In this document: positions 24,412 through 32,420 of the stretch, one piece after another
Numbering within the stretch: position 1 is the stretch's first letter
Layout of the letters: each line of letters starts with the position of its first letter
Assembly: GCF_003116035.1 (NCBI RefSeq)
Contig: NZ_LGQW01000015.1
Coordinates: 3,496,148-3,529,236 of the forward strand
Origin: Azospirillum sp. TSH64
GTDB lineage: Bacteria; Pseudomonadota; Alphaproteobacteria; Azospirillales; Azospirillaceae
Direction: 5' to 3'
DNA length: 33,089 nucleotides
Notes under the pieces: generated by a model
What the model was told of the DNA's origin: nothing
Seen by the model: the letters and a program-made list of their open reading frames with translations, nothing else
Database searches by the model: none
Position numbers and translations under genes: made by a program

Positions 24412-27036
24412 TCACTGGGTGTAAACGAGGTCGCTGATTTTGAATCGCTCCCCGTCGGTCAGCCGCTCAATGTCGGCACGGTAAACGGCCTTAATCCAGT
24501 CGCCAACTTCGTCCCTGTAGACCATCAGGGCGGACTTGTAGCGAGCGTGCTCGGACCGAACCTTGTCGGTGTTTCCGCGACTGAACAAGCGCCCAGTCCT
24601 GCCATCGTCCTTCACCTCGGCCAACGCGATGTTGTCCTCCGACTTCCGCCGAGCATCCACCCCGATGACAAAGTCCGGGTAGTGCAGCCGTCCATTCGGC
24701 AGGACGATGGAAACCGCCCAGCGGGTATTTTCAACGTTGCGCAGCCACCACAAGACCGTCCCGGTCGTGTCAGCATCCAGCAAATCGGCGAACGCCCGCT
24801 CCTCACGGTTCATAGTTGACGGAAACACCCCATACACGGACTTTGCCGATCGTTGCAGAGTGCCCATTGCCTCTATGTGATCGGGAATGTCGACGTCCTG
24901 ATGGATCTCGACCACGCTGGCGAGACAGGACCGGCAAGCGTCGTGGAGGAGAGACGGCCGGGTCATTGCGATGAGATTCACCGCCCTGCGCAGGTCCTTC
25001 TCCTCGACCTCTTGCCCTCGGTCATCGAGCTCACGCCGGAGTCGATTGACCAATGCAGGCCTGAGTTCGCGCTCGTCGATGCCATCATTGAACCGGAAGG
25101 CCATCTGGGCTTCTTGAGCGATCCGGACATTGGAAATGGGAACGCTCTGTGTCCCGACCAACACCTCGTGGCCGAAGACTTCCTCCTCGGTCACGACCAC
25201 CTTGCCCTTGGTACGGTTCACAAGGTTCACGACGGCATCGTCGATCTGAATGCGCTCGGCGATGCAGGCCACCAACCCGTCCATTGTGCGCGGTTTCACC
25301 TCGCGCGAGAGGCGCCGGGGGAACGTGATGTCGGTCCTCAGAGGATAGCGATGCACCTTGAAACTCGAAGTGCCAGGATCGGCGCTGGACAGCCTCTCCT
25401 TCCCGGCGCTGCGAACGAGGGACGGCTCGGGAGCCTCGAGAATGAAGTCGAGCGCCGACTGGACCCGAAGCGCCGCCGCGCGTTGCACCGTTTCCTTGGC
25501 GTGTCCGCCCGACGAATCGGGGTCCGATGTGGACTCCGGCTTTTCATGAACGTCTTCGTGGGCACTTGCGGCTTCCTGGGCGCCTTTGTCTCCTGAAGCC
25601 GGTGTGGGCGGAACCAGGAGTTCCGCGAAGCCGGACCGCGGATCGAAGAGGGCCGCCTTCGACGACCCGAAGTTAACAACCACGACGTTGTCGGTGACCG
25701 TTTCGATGCTGTCCTGAATGGTCTTGAGTTCCTCGGCCGCCGCAGTCATCGCAACCTGCTGGTCTGGGTTGGCGAGGAACACGTAGCCATGATCTAGGAT
25801 ATGGTTCGGCAGACGAGGCGGTTCCGATGCGAAGGCGTGCAGGTGCTGAACCCGGGGGTGGACGCGCATAATGCGCCCAAGAACCTGAAGGCCGAACTCC
25901 TCGCCCACCGATTTGCGCAGCGACACCAGCGTCCAAGCGCGCGGGGCGTCGAAGCCCGTCGCGGCCGCCATTTTGAAGATCAGAACTTCCTTGGTTTCGT
26001 CGTAGGCCAACGTATGGAAGTATGGGTCCGGCTCACTCGAGGTGTGCCAACCGATTGCCGAATCGGGAACCTTCAGCGTCTTCAGGAAGGTGACGACCTG
26101 CTTGACCCGGTCGTCCTCCCCCTCCTTGTCGTTCTCGACCTGGATCAGCAGCAACGGGGTGAGATCGACACCCTCGTCCTTTAAAGCGCGCTTGATGGCC
26201 AAGTGTCGCTCCCATCCGGCGTAGATGGCGACCTCTTCCATGTCGAACAGGTTCTTGTCCTTCTCCTCGGCCCGGAAGTGGACCGCGCGGACGCCAGGCT
26301 TGTTGAGGCAAGCCCGAACGACCTCCTCCCGGCCGACCTCTACGCGATTCGGCGTGCCGATGCGTGCGATCTTCGCGAATCGCTCGAGTTCCTCGTCCCG
26401 GGGCGTCGCGGTCGCAAGGATCGTGAAGTCCGGCTGGAGAACGTCGAGGTAGAACTCCGCCGCCCGTCGCGCACCGGTACCGAAGTTGAGGTGAGCCTCG
26501 TCGATGACCACGCCGATGTACCAGCCATCGGCGCGGAGGGCGGCGATGAACAGATCGACGCCCGCCAGCGTCTCCAGGTTCCTCCGGGCCTTCTTCGCGT
26601 CCTTCTTCGCGGATGCTACGCTGGCCCAAGTCGCAATGAAGACATCGCCATCTTTGGTTACCTTGAGGTGGCGGTCGGTCTTCAGGTCACGCATCCGAAT
26701 GCTGCGGCACTGCGAGCGCAACGCGTCTTGCGTCTGCGTGACCAAGCCGGAATACGGTGTGAACCAGAACCAGCAAGTCTTTCGGGGCAGCCCGCCTACC
26801 ATGCGTTCCAGCGTCCGGCCGACAGTGAGGGTCTTCCCGCTGCCTGTTGGCGCCCGCAGAAGGGTGACACCCTGCGCCTTGGCGATGTCCCGGCGCCGGT
26901 CGCGAGCAGCCTCCATTTTCGCTGCGGTGTCGCGCACGACGTTCAAAATGGTGTCCGATGCTTTCGTCTGAAATTTCCGGAGCGGCAGCAGGGACGGTCC
27001 TCCGACAAGGGAGGCGATAGCGGCTTCGGCGGTCAT
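24412..27036 (-). CDS. res: Type III restriction enzyme helicase-nuclease subunit
   Basis: An 874-residue SF2 ATPase fused to a nuclease. Motif I is TGSGKT (64-69), the DEAH box is 179-182, TATP is at 209-212, and motif VI is QVLGRIMRVHP (384-394). The C-terminal nuclease has D788 in YPDFVIG and E807-x-K809 in ALAEVKDD, the PD-(D/E)xK pattern. Type III Res works with Mod: it translocates or slides using ATP and cuts DNA at inversely oriented unmodified sites. The ATG overlaps the mod stop (ATGA), so the two are translated together. All catalytic motifs appear intact. Confidence 0.9.
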   Translation of the reverse strand: MTAEAAIASLVGGPSLLPLRKFQTKASDTILNVVRDTAAKMEAARDRRRDIAKAQGVTLLRAPTGSGKTLTVGRTLERMVGGLPRKTCWFWFTPYSGLVTQTQDALRSQCRSIRMRDLKTDRHLKVTKDGDVFIATWASVASAKKDAKKARRNLETLAGVDLFIAALRADGWYIGVVIDEAHLNFGTGARRAAEFYLDVLQPDFTILATATPRDEELERFAKIARIGTPNRVEVGREEVVRACLNKPGVRAVHFRAEEKDKNLFDMEEVAIYAGWERHLAIKRALKDEGVDLTPLLLIQVENDKEGEDDRVKQVVTFLKTLKVPDSAIGWHTSSEPDPYFHTLAYDETKEVLIFKMAAATGFDAPRAWTLVSLRKSVGEEFGLQVLGRIMRVHPRVQHLHAFASEPPRLPNHILDHGYVFLANPDQQVAMTAAAEELKTIQDSIETVTDNVVVVNFGSSKAALFDPRSGFAELLVPPTPASGDKGAQEAASAHEDVHEKPESTSDPDSSGGHAKETVQRAAALRVQSALDFILEAPEPSLVRSAGKERLSSADPGTSSFKVHRYPLRTDITFPRRLSREVKPRTMDGLVACIAERIQIDDAVVNLVNRTKGKVVVTEEEVFGHEVLVGTQSVPISNVRIAQEAQMAFRFNDGIDERELRPALVNRLRRELDDRGQEVEEKDLRRAVNLIAMTRPSLLHDACRSCLASVVEIHQDVDIPDHIEAMGTLQRSAKSVYGVFPSTMNREERAFADLLDADTTGTVLWWLRNVENTRWAVSIVLPNGRLHYPDFVIGVDARRKSEDNIALAEVKDDGRTGRLFSRGNTDKVRSEHARYKSALMVYRDEVGDWIKAVYRADIERLTDGERFKISDLVYTQ

Positions 27037-28853
27037 GCGTGGAACCTCTTCATGAACTCGTCCGGCACCGCTCGGACTTCGATGCTGTTGCTGCCACGGA
27101 ACGCATCCACGACGAGGCCTGGCGTCCAGGTGTAGACAAAGACGCTGTGGTCGGCCGCGAGGCGGCGCAACATATCCTCGGCCTCTTGGGTAAACTTATT
27201 ACAGTAGGCAACCGCCACCCGGTCGTCGGTGATGGCAGCGTTGACCACCCTGCCCGTGTCGAGCGGAACGATGGGCAGGTCATGCATCGCCAGGATGGAA
27301 ACCCAGATCTGTTCCGGGGTGAAATCGTAAGCAATGTCTTCTAAGGCGATTCGCTCGGCTCGCAGGTACGCGAAGTCTCCGCCGAGTCCCTCGGTGCCGT
27401 TGAAGCCCCCGATGACCTTCCGGATCCGAGCAGCGCAGACATCGCGGCAAAGGTTTCGATTGGGGTCTTCGCCAGTTTTCTCGCGCGAGGAGACCAGGAT
27501 GAACCGACGGTCGTCACCATCCTCAGCGTTTAGAGCCAATAAAGCATGGCCGGTCGTACCCGACCCGGCGAAGAAGTCGAGCACGATGTCCCCGTCAGAT
27601 GCCACCTGCTTCAGCAAATCGGTCATCAACGACAGCGGCTTTGGATAATCGAAGACCTTCTCGCCGAACATTTTGTTCAGGAGCGTCGTCCCCTCTTCGC
27701 CCATGAGCGAAGACAATTCGACCAAGCCGTCTTCGGCACCGTGCTCATCCACCTTCGTGCGAACCCAGCTGGAGACCGGGCTGAACTCCGACTTGAGCTC
27801 GGACTTATGGCGCCGGTATTTGGGGCTGCCCCAGCCGACGGTCTTGCCGACCCAGAACTCAAGGTTCGGCAACCCCTGACGGAGTACCGGGACACCCCCG
27901 CGGAACGGCACATCCTGACGGTCGATGGCGTCGAGAAGCTCGTCCATTGTGTTCCAGACGGCTGTGCGCTCGCCAACGGGGAAGATCACCTTGTTGTCGG
28001 CGATCAGGTCCTCCATCGACGCCTTCTTGAGCTTCTGCCCCTTCTTCAGGAACTGCTTACTCCCGAAACGCCAGACACCGTTCGGATTGCAGGGATACCA
28101 GATGCCTGTCTTGGGATCGTGAAGTGGATAGTAAGCGTTGCCCGCGCGCTTATCGGTGTACTTGACGGAGACCGTCAGGTTGTCGGCGAACCAGTCGCCT
28201 CGCGGGTCGTTGTCCGGGTTGGAATAGTGCGCGAGCGTCTTCCGGTTGCCCCCGAAGCGGAACTTCGGGCCGCCGTAAACCAGGACGTGCTCGTGGTTAA
28301 CCGAGAAATAGCATTCACCGGCATCGTTCCCGCCGATGCGTGAGCGCCAAACGAAGCTCCCCTTGCGCATTCCAGGGAAAACCTCTTCCATCAGCAGATC
28401 CAGCTTCGACCGGTTATCGTCGCTGATGGAGACGAGGACGACACCGTCCTCGGTCAGAAGGTCGCGAGCCAGCATCAGACGCTGGTAAAGCCACTCCAGC
28501 CAGGTCGACTGCGGATACCGGTCATCGGGGCAGCCGAAGTCGTCGTTGTAGACCCAATCCTTGTTACCAGTGTTGTATGGGGGGTCGATGAAAATGACTT
28601 TGACCCGGCCGGTGTGCGTCATGCACAGCCATCGTAGAGCGTCGTAGTTGTCGCCCTCGATGATCAGGTTCCGGTACGGAGCGCCTCCGGCACAACCATC
28701 AAAATCGGCGAGGTTCATCGCCACGAAGTCGGCGTTCATGGCGGAGTCCGGCAGGTGGTCCCTGCGCTCCCAAACCAACCCGAGCTTGCTCTGCGCATCG
28801 CGCTTCACGAGCAAGTTCACCAACTGCTCGTGCGACAAATCCGTGTACTTCAA
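27033..28853 (-). CDS. mod: Type III-like DNA adenine methyltransferase subunit
   Basis: A 606-residue beta-class N6-adenine methyltransferase: catalytic DPPYNTGNKD (D90) precedes the SAM-binding VLDFFAGSGTTGHAL (428-435). The region between (about 200-400) would hold the target recognition domain and sets the site specificity. It protects host DNA and gives the Res subunit its target. I prefer a TTG start at 28853 (MKYTDLSHEQLVNLLVKRD) because AAGGGGG lies 5 bases upstream and family N-termini look alike; ATG codons at 28910 and 28928 are alternatives without a good ribosome site. It heads the leftward mod-res operon. Confidence 0.87.
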   Translation of the reverse strand: MKYTDLSHEQLVNLLVKRDAQSKLGLVWERRDHLPDSAMNADFVAMNLADFDGCAGGAPYRNLIIEGDNYDALRWLCMTHTGRVKVIFIDPPYNTGNKDWVYNDDFGCPDDRYPQSTWLEWLYQRLMLARDLLTEDGVVLVSISDDNRSKLDLLMEEVFPGMRKGSFVWRSRIGGNDAGECYFSVNHEHVLVYGGPKFRFGGNRKTLAHYSNPDNDPRGDWFADNLTVSVKYTDKRAGNAYYPLHDPKTGIWYPCNPNGVWRFGSKQFLKKGQKLKKASMEDLIADNKVIFPVGERTAVWNTMDELLDAIDRQDVPFRGGVPVLRQGLPNLEFWVGKTVGWGSPKYRRHKSELKSEFSPVSSWVRTKVDEHGAEDGLVELSSLMGEEGTTLLNKMFGEKVFDYPKPLSLMTDLLKQVASDGDIVLDFFAGSGTTGHALLALNAEDGDDRRFILVSSREKTGEDPNRNLCRDVCAARIRKVIGGFNGTEGLGGDFAYLRAERIALEDIAYDFTPEQIWVSILAMHDLPIVPLDTGRVVNAAITDDRVAVAYCNKFTQEAEDMLRRLAADHSVFVYTWTPGLVVDAFRGSNSIEVRAVPDEFMKRFHA

Positions 28854-29504
28854 GTCAGCCCCCTTAGCGGCGCATTCTCTCCAACGCGCAATGCGCGCAT
28901 GGAGTATCATCGCCCGGCCGAAGTACACCTATCAAGCATATCAGCACAATAAAAATGTAGACTTAAAGATGTGCACCTGTTCATAAAAATCGTTGACAGT
29001 GCAGTAAGCATGCTAAGGTTCTCGCATTTGCGAGTGACGAGCCGGTCACCGGCAGGAATGAAGCTAACGCCTGAAACCATATCGAATGCATGATGGCGCG
29101 CCATCCGTACCGGGGGAGGCTCCTGCGCACCTCCGCCGACGGAACCCTGGTGGAAATGCTGACCAACCTCGGCCGTGTCCTGCCCGTCGGCTGCCGCCCG
29201 GACCTCTGATGTCCCGCTCAACATGTCGACAGGAGAACATCCAATGGAAACGGTCGAGAATAAACTGCTGCCGGTTATCTGATCCTGACGGACACCGAGG
29301 GACGGCGCTAAGCGGGCCGCAAAACTGGCTCTTCAGCGACCTTGCTGTTGCAGCCTCAAGGTATCGGGAAGTTAACCCAATTTTCGACAGCTCCGAAAAC
29401 TCGCCATCCGAACCTATACAGACCGAAAGCTGCATGTTGTGAGGAAGGCATAACAGATATACTGCCCCAAATTTTTAAGCACCCCGCATCCTAGGCGCGA
29501 CTAA
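28854..29504. other. Gene-poor stretch upstream of mod
   Basis: About 650 bases with no confident gene. A possible rightward promoter has TTGACA at 28994 and TGCTAAGGT at 29012-29020 (15-base spacing). CTCGCA-TT-TGCGAG follows at 29022-29035. Two short rightward frames exist: 39 codons from ATG 29090 (MMARHPYRGRLL...) and 12 codons after AGGAGAAC at 29244 (METVENKLLPVI). Neither is recognisable; the second looks like a truncated start of a lost gene. The leftward mod promoter should also be here. Confidence 0.35.
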
Positions 29505-29714
29505 TTGCTTCAAGATTTCAATGCTCCAGACTTAGACACCTTTGTCATGATCGCGTGCGTGTTGGGCACGACCTCCGACAGCTTGCTGATCTACGACAAG
29601 ATTTCAGAACCCGACCAAGTCAGGACTGTTCCTGAGGCGTGGTTTCTTTCTGCTGCAAATGCTCTGGTAAGGCTTTGGTGTTTTTCACCTGAGGGCGGCG
29701 AGAGAGGGAGGTGA
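29505..29714 (+). pseudogene. C-terminal remnant of an XRE-type regulator
   Basis: The frame begins directly after a TAA and reads FNAPDLDTFVMIACVLGTTS, then DSLLIYDKISEP. This resembles the last helix of an XRE HTH domain ('PDLDTLVRLAEVLGVSLDELL'). The DNA-recognition helices are missing. The frame runs on into the antisense of the next gene. It may be what is left of a regulator for the neighbouring phage-type operon. Confidence 0.45.
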
Positions 29715-30384
29715 CAGGCACCTCCCCCTCTGAGGTAGCCGAGCCCTGCCTCGCCGAGGCTTGACATGCCAGAACACGCCCTGCCGGATCTGAGCTTACA
29801 ATTTCTGTATTCGCCACGGCCTCTACAGAAAACCGGCCATAGCGGGGGCGGAAATCTCCAATTCCGAGAAGATCGCCTCCTAATCTCAGCCACTCTTCAA
29901 TAGAATTCTCGTCAACAACTGAGGGAAGGAATTTGATTTCTATAGTCGCTTGCCAATTTGGAAACGCCGGTCGGGTACGCATAACACGCCCCTTTGGCGT
30001 CCGAACGGGCATGCGCAACTGGAACCTGGGATCTTTCCAGAGATCGTCCAACGTGCTTGGCCCTTCGTAAACAAGCGGCGCATTGGCCGTGCAGATGAGG
30101 CCTGACCGGGCGTGCCCACCACGCTTCCGGGTGCGGGCCGCGGCAGCGATCATCCCCTCGATAACATGAGCGGGGATACACGGTCGCCCATCATCCACCC
30201 AGACACTGCCGTGCCATTCGACTTGGGCCAAGCGCTCATGGTCGCTGATCGTCTTGTGTCGCTTTCCTGCGATGGCCGAGATTTCGCGTGAGTAGTCGTC
30301 CAAAGGATCGACAAGGCGACTGTTGCGCATCAACAGCGGTGCAACTCCGCAAAGGCGGAAGCGTAAGGTTTCAGAGAACAACAT
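29620..30384 (-). CDS. Conserved phage-type protein of unknown function
   Basis: A 254-residue protein. It begins with LRFRLCGVAPLLMRNSRLVD, followed by YSREISAIAGKRHKT, and has RPCIPAHVIEGMIAAAART and LLGIGDFRPRYGRFSVE. I remember similar proteins from prophages and integrated elements, next to HNH or replication genes, without assigned function; the loose beta-rich pattern resembles RAMP-like folds, which is a weak impression only. The last 60 residues are low-complexity (QEQS end). The start overlaps the HNH gene by 14 bases, implying coupling. Confidence 0.6.
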   Translation of the reverse strand: MLFSETLRFRLCGVAPLLMRNSRLVDPLDDYSREISAIAGKRHKTISDHERLAQVEWHGSVWVDDGRPCIPAHVIEGMIAAAARTRKRGGHARSGLICTANAPLVYEGPSTLDDLWKDPRFQLRMPVRTPKGRVMRTRPAFPNWQATIEIKFLPSVVDENSIEEWLRLGGDLLGIGDFRPRYGRFSVEAVANTEIVSSDPAGRVLACQASARQGSATSEGEVPVTSLSRRPQVKNTKALPEHLQQKETTPQEQS

Positions 30385-30745
30385 GGCGCCATCCAGAGGT
30401 GCTGTCGATCAGATGACGCTCCATGGGAGCGCCGACAGGAATGAGGGGCGGCAGCCGCTTTCTCGAATATTTCCGTTTTCGGAGTTCTGCCGTAACCATT
30501 TCATGACAGTCATGGCAGAGCGTCGTGAGGTCAGAAACACTCTCCCGCCCCAGTCGAACGTACGTCCGGTGGTGCACCGTCAATCTTTGTTGCCGGTTAC
30601 AGAGCCGACAACGGCCGCCAGACAGCCTGAGCTCGGCTAACCGGGCTGGGTTGGTCGACCACGCAGGGCTCTGAATGTACTTGCTGTACCGAGAGCTTCC
30701 CAACATCACCCCCATCAATTGGTGGACGCCGGTGCCGAGTCGCAT
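30371..30745 (-). CDS. HNH endonuclease-like protein
   Basis: A 124-residue protein with a zinc-binding HNH core: GGRCRLCNRQQRLTVHHRTY, then LTTLCHDCHEMVT. The two CxxC pairs would hold a structural zinc, and HH with the last histidine form the metal-dependent active site. The ATG at 30745 (MRLGTGVHQL) is preceded by GGAGAG with 5 bases spacing; the frame opens earlier without a ribosome site. It is the first gene of the phage-type pair and divergent from an XRE regulator. Confidence 0.8.
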   Translation of the reverse strand: MRLGTGVHQLMGVMLGSSRYSKYIQSPAWSTNPARLAELRLSGGRCRLCNRQQRLTVHHRTYVRLGRESVSDLTTLCHDCHEMVTAELRKRKYSRKRLPPLIPVGAPMERHLIDSTSGWRHVVL

Positions 30746-30801
30746 GCCTTCTCTCCGCGATAAATTTATGTACCGCTTCGAAACAGGCTCAAGCAAGCAT
30801 G

Positions 30802-30840
30802 AATCTTCTTACAGAAGAAGATTAGTTCTTCTGAGAGAAC
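30802..30840. promoter_or_regulatory. Two adjacent palindromes in a divergent promoter region
   Basis: AATCTTCTT and AAGAAGATT form a perfect 9-bp inverted repeat around ACAG (30802-30823). Next to it GTTCT...AGAAC gives an imperfect 16-base palindrome (30825-30840). Both share TTCTTCT. They lie between the HNH operon and the XRE regulator gene, the usual place for a regulator's own operators. Confidence 0.5.
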
Positions 30841-30901
30841 CCATTCGGCGCGTCTGCATCTTCCGTTGGACATTCAGTCCCAACTGGGAATCTTTAGGCG
30901 C

Positions 30902-31156
30902 ATGTTACCGAGCGCTAGCCAGATCCGGGCGGGGCGCGGGTTGCTCGGATGGTCTCGGACCGAACTCGCGTCCAGGGCTGGTGTGTCGAGCAAAACGCTC
31001 CAACTCATCGAAGACGAGGCGGTAAACCCGCGCGCTTCAACTCTTGAAGCGCTTGGCCGTGCCCTTGCCAAGGGCGGTGTTCTGTTTCTTATCCACAGCA
31101 AGTCAGGCGGCGAAGGCGTCCGACGTGCCCTGTCCGAAGATCCTGAACTCGAATAG
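30902..31156 (+). CDS. XRE-family helix-turn-helix regulator
   Basis: An 84-residue DNA-binding protein. It starts MLPSASQIRAGRGLLGWSR, and its HTH is in TELASRAGVSSKTLQLIED, followed by STLEALGRALAKGGVLFL and the short C-terminal GGEGVRRAL tail. This type usually represses its own and a divergent promoter. The ATG at 30902 is chosen; a TTG at 30866 lies in frame. Neither has a strong ribosome site. Two palindromes upstream are candidate operators, so it may control the HNH and phage-type pair. Confidence 0.8.
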   Translation: MLPSASQIRAGRGLLGWSRTELASRAGVSSKTLQLIEDEAVNPRASTLEALGRALAKGGVLFLIHSKSGGEGVRRALSEDPELE

Positions 31157-31175
31157 CGCTCAGGCTCGCTTCGGG

Positions 31176-31468
31176 TCACAGGCGGGTTCTGCGCAGCCGT
31201 AGGGCAATACCAACCACGATACCGAACTCAACACCATCGCGGCGGCGATCACCGGCGACAGGGTCCAGCCGCTTACGGACCACCTGATGCTTCTGGATCG
31301 GGAGCACCTCAGCTTTAACCTCGTAGATGCCCATGCGACGCGCCATGGCCTCGACAATGGTCCTGTTGCCGCCCGTCAGCATCACGATGCGCGCCCCGTC
31401 GGCACAGAGCGCTTCCAGGGCTGGGGAGTGCTCGCCTCGATCGGGTCGCGATGACACCGCCAAGCTAG
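31176..31468 (-). pseudogene. copA: C-terminal remnant of a copper P-type ATPase
   Basis: The minus strand reads ALCADGARIVMLTGGNRTIV, then EAMARRMGIYEVKAEVLPIQKH, which match the P-domain of CopA-type ATPases (consensus MLTGDN; here GGN). Directly after this, in shifted frames, come LSPVIAAAMVLSSVS and VGIALRLRR, the last membrane helix and C-terminus. So the GDGxND hinge and one membrane helix are deleted and there is at least one frameshift. An IS5-type element separates this part from the upstream remnant at 32314. Confidence 0.75.
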
Positions 31469-32313
31469 GCCGTAGACTCATAATCCCTGGCACCATAGCC
31501 TGACGGCGACGAGCTTCACGGCCGCCAGGAAATTTTCGGGTCGTTTGTCGTATCGGGTGGCGATACCTCTGAACTGTTTGATCTTGTTGAAGAACCTTTC
31601 GACAAGGTTCCGCTGACGATAGAGCCAGGACGAGAAGACGAAGCTGCCCTTGCGGTTGGTTTTGGGCGGAATGTTGGCCCAAGCCTTCCGCTCGGCGGCT
31701 TTGGTGCGGATGGCATTGCTATCATAGCCTTTGTCGGCCAACAGGATGGCCCCCTCGCCAAGATCCTCCGTCAGAGCGTCGGCTTCGATGCAGTCGGCAA
31801 CCTGCCCGGCAGTCAGGCGCAGACGGACGGGGCGGCCTTCCGCATCGACGAGCGCGTGGATTTTGCTGGTGAGGCCCCCACGGGAACGTCCCATGCCGCC
31901 ATCGTCTCCAGCCCCCTTTTTCCCGTGGCAGCGTGCTGGTGCACGCGAACACAGCTGCTGTCGATCATCACGATGTCGCCGTCGTAGGCTGCCGATACCG
32001 CTTCCAGAAGCCGATCCCAGACCCCGGCCTTCCGCCATCGCACGAACCGGTTGTAACAGGTCGTCGAAGGACCATACCGTTCCGGTATCTCCGCCCAGGG
32101 CGATCCGGTGCGGAACCGCCACAGAATACCATTCAGAACCCGGCGATCATCCACACGCCGTACACCGCGCGGCTTGTTCGGCAGTAGCGGCGATAGGATC
32201 GACCATTCCTGGTCCGTGAGTTCGTAGCGACGGCGCGTCATCAAGGGCTCCTTCGGGAAACCCTTGAATCACGGCACCACTCTCTAGGCCAAGAAGATTT
32301 ATGAGTTTACCGC
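31469..32313 (-). mobile_element. IS5-family insertion sequence, 845 bp, CTAG target duplication
   Basis: The ends are imperfect inverted repeats: GCCGTAGACTCATAA at the left and GCGGTAAACTCATAA at the right (read inward). Both are flanked by CTAG (31465-31468 and 32314-32317), consistent with a 4-bp target duplication. The transposase gene fills the element. The size and the two-frame transposase fit the IS427-like group. It interrupts the copA remnant. Confidence 0.85.
31478..32241 (-). CDS. IS5-family transposase in two frames (-1 frameshift)
   Basis: Frame A runs from the ATG at 32241 (MTRRRYELTDQEWSILSPLL, AAGGAG upstream) to about 31813, and frame B continues to 31478. The frames overlap at a run of five A followed by five G near 31916-31925, where a -1 slip would join them. 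The DDE residues are visible: D in IVMIDSSCVRVHQH (frame A), D in ILLADKGYDSNA and E in RNLVERFFNKIKQFR (frame B). It looks intact if the slip occurs. The stop codon lies within the left inverted repeat. Confidence 0.88.
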
Positions 32314-32420
32314 CTAGCTGTCGACGACGGCATACAGCGCCGCGGCTCCTTCCTGCTGATGTTCGGCAGCCTGAATCTCCAGGTTTCCCAGAGGAATGCC
32401 ATCGCCACCACCTTCGGTGG
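32314..32420 (-). pseudogene. copA: Upstream remnant of the split copper P-type ATPase
   Basis: The minus strand reads LGNLEIQAAEHQQEGAAALY, then AVVDS, and then the CTAG duplication. This fits the stretch of CopA just ahead of the P-domain part on the other side of the insertion (consensus 'LRAEGATVMFVAVDG'). Joining the two sides gives a reading with additional frameshifts, so the gene was probably damaged before or after the insertion. Confidence 0.5.

Noticed and set aside
29086..29442. 118-codon rightward open frame
   Set aside because: No ribosome site and no recognisable motif; it overlaps two other short frames, so it is more likely debris.
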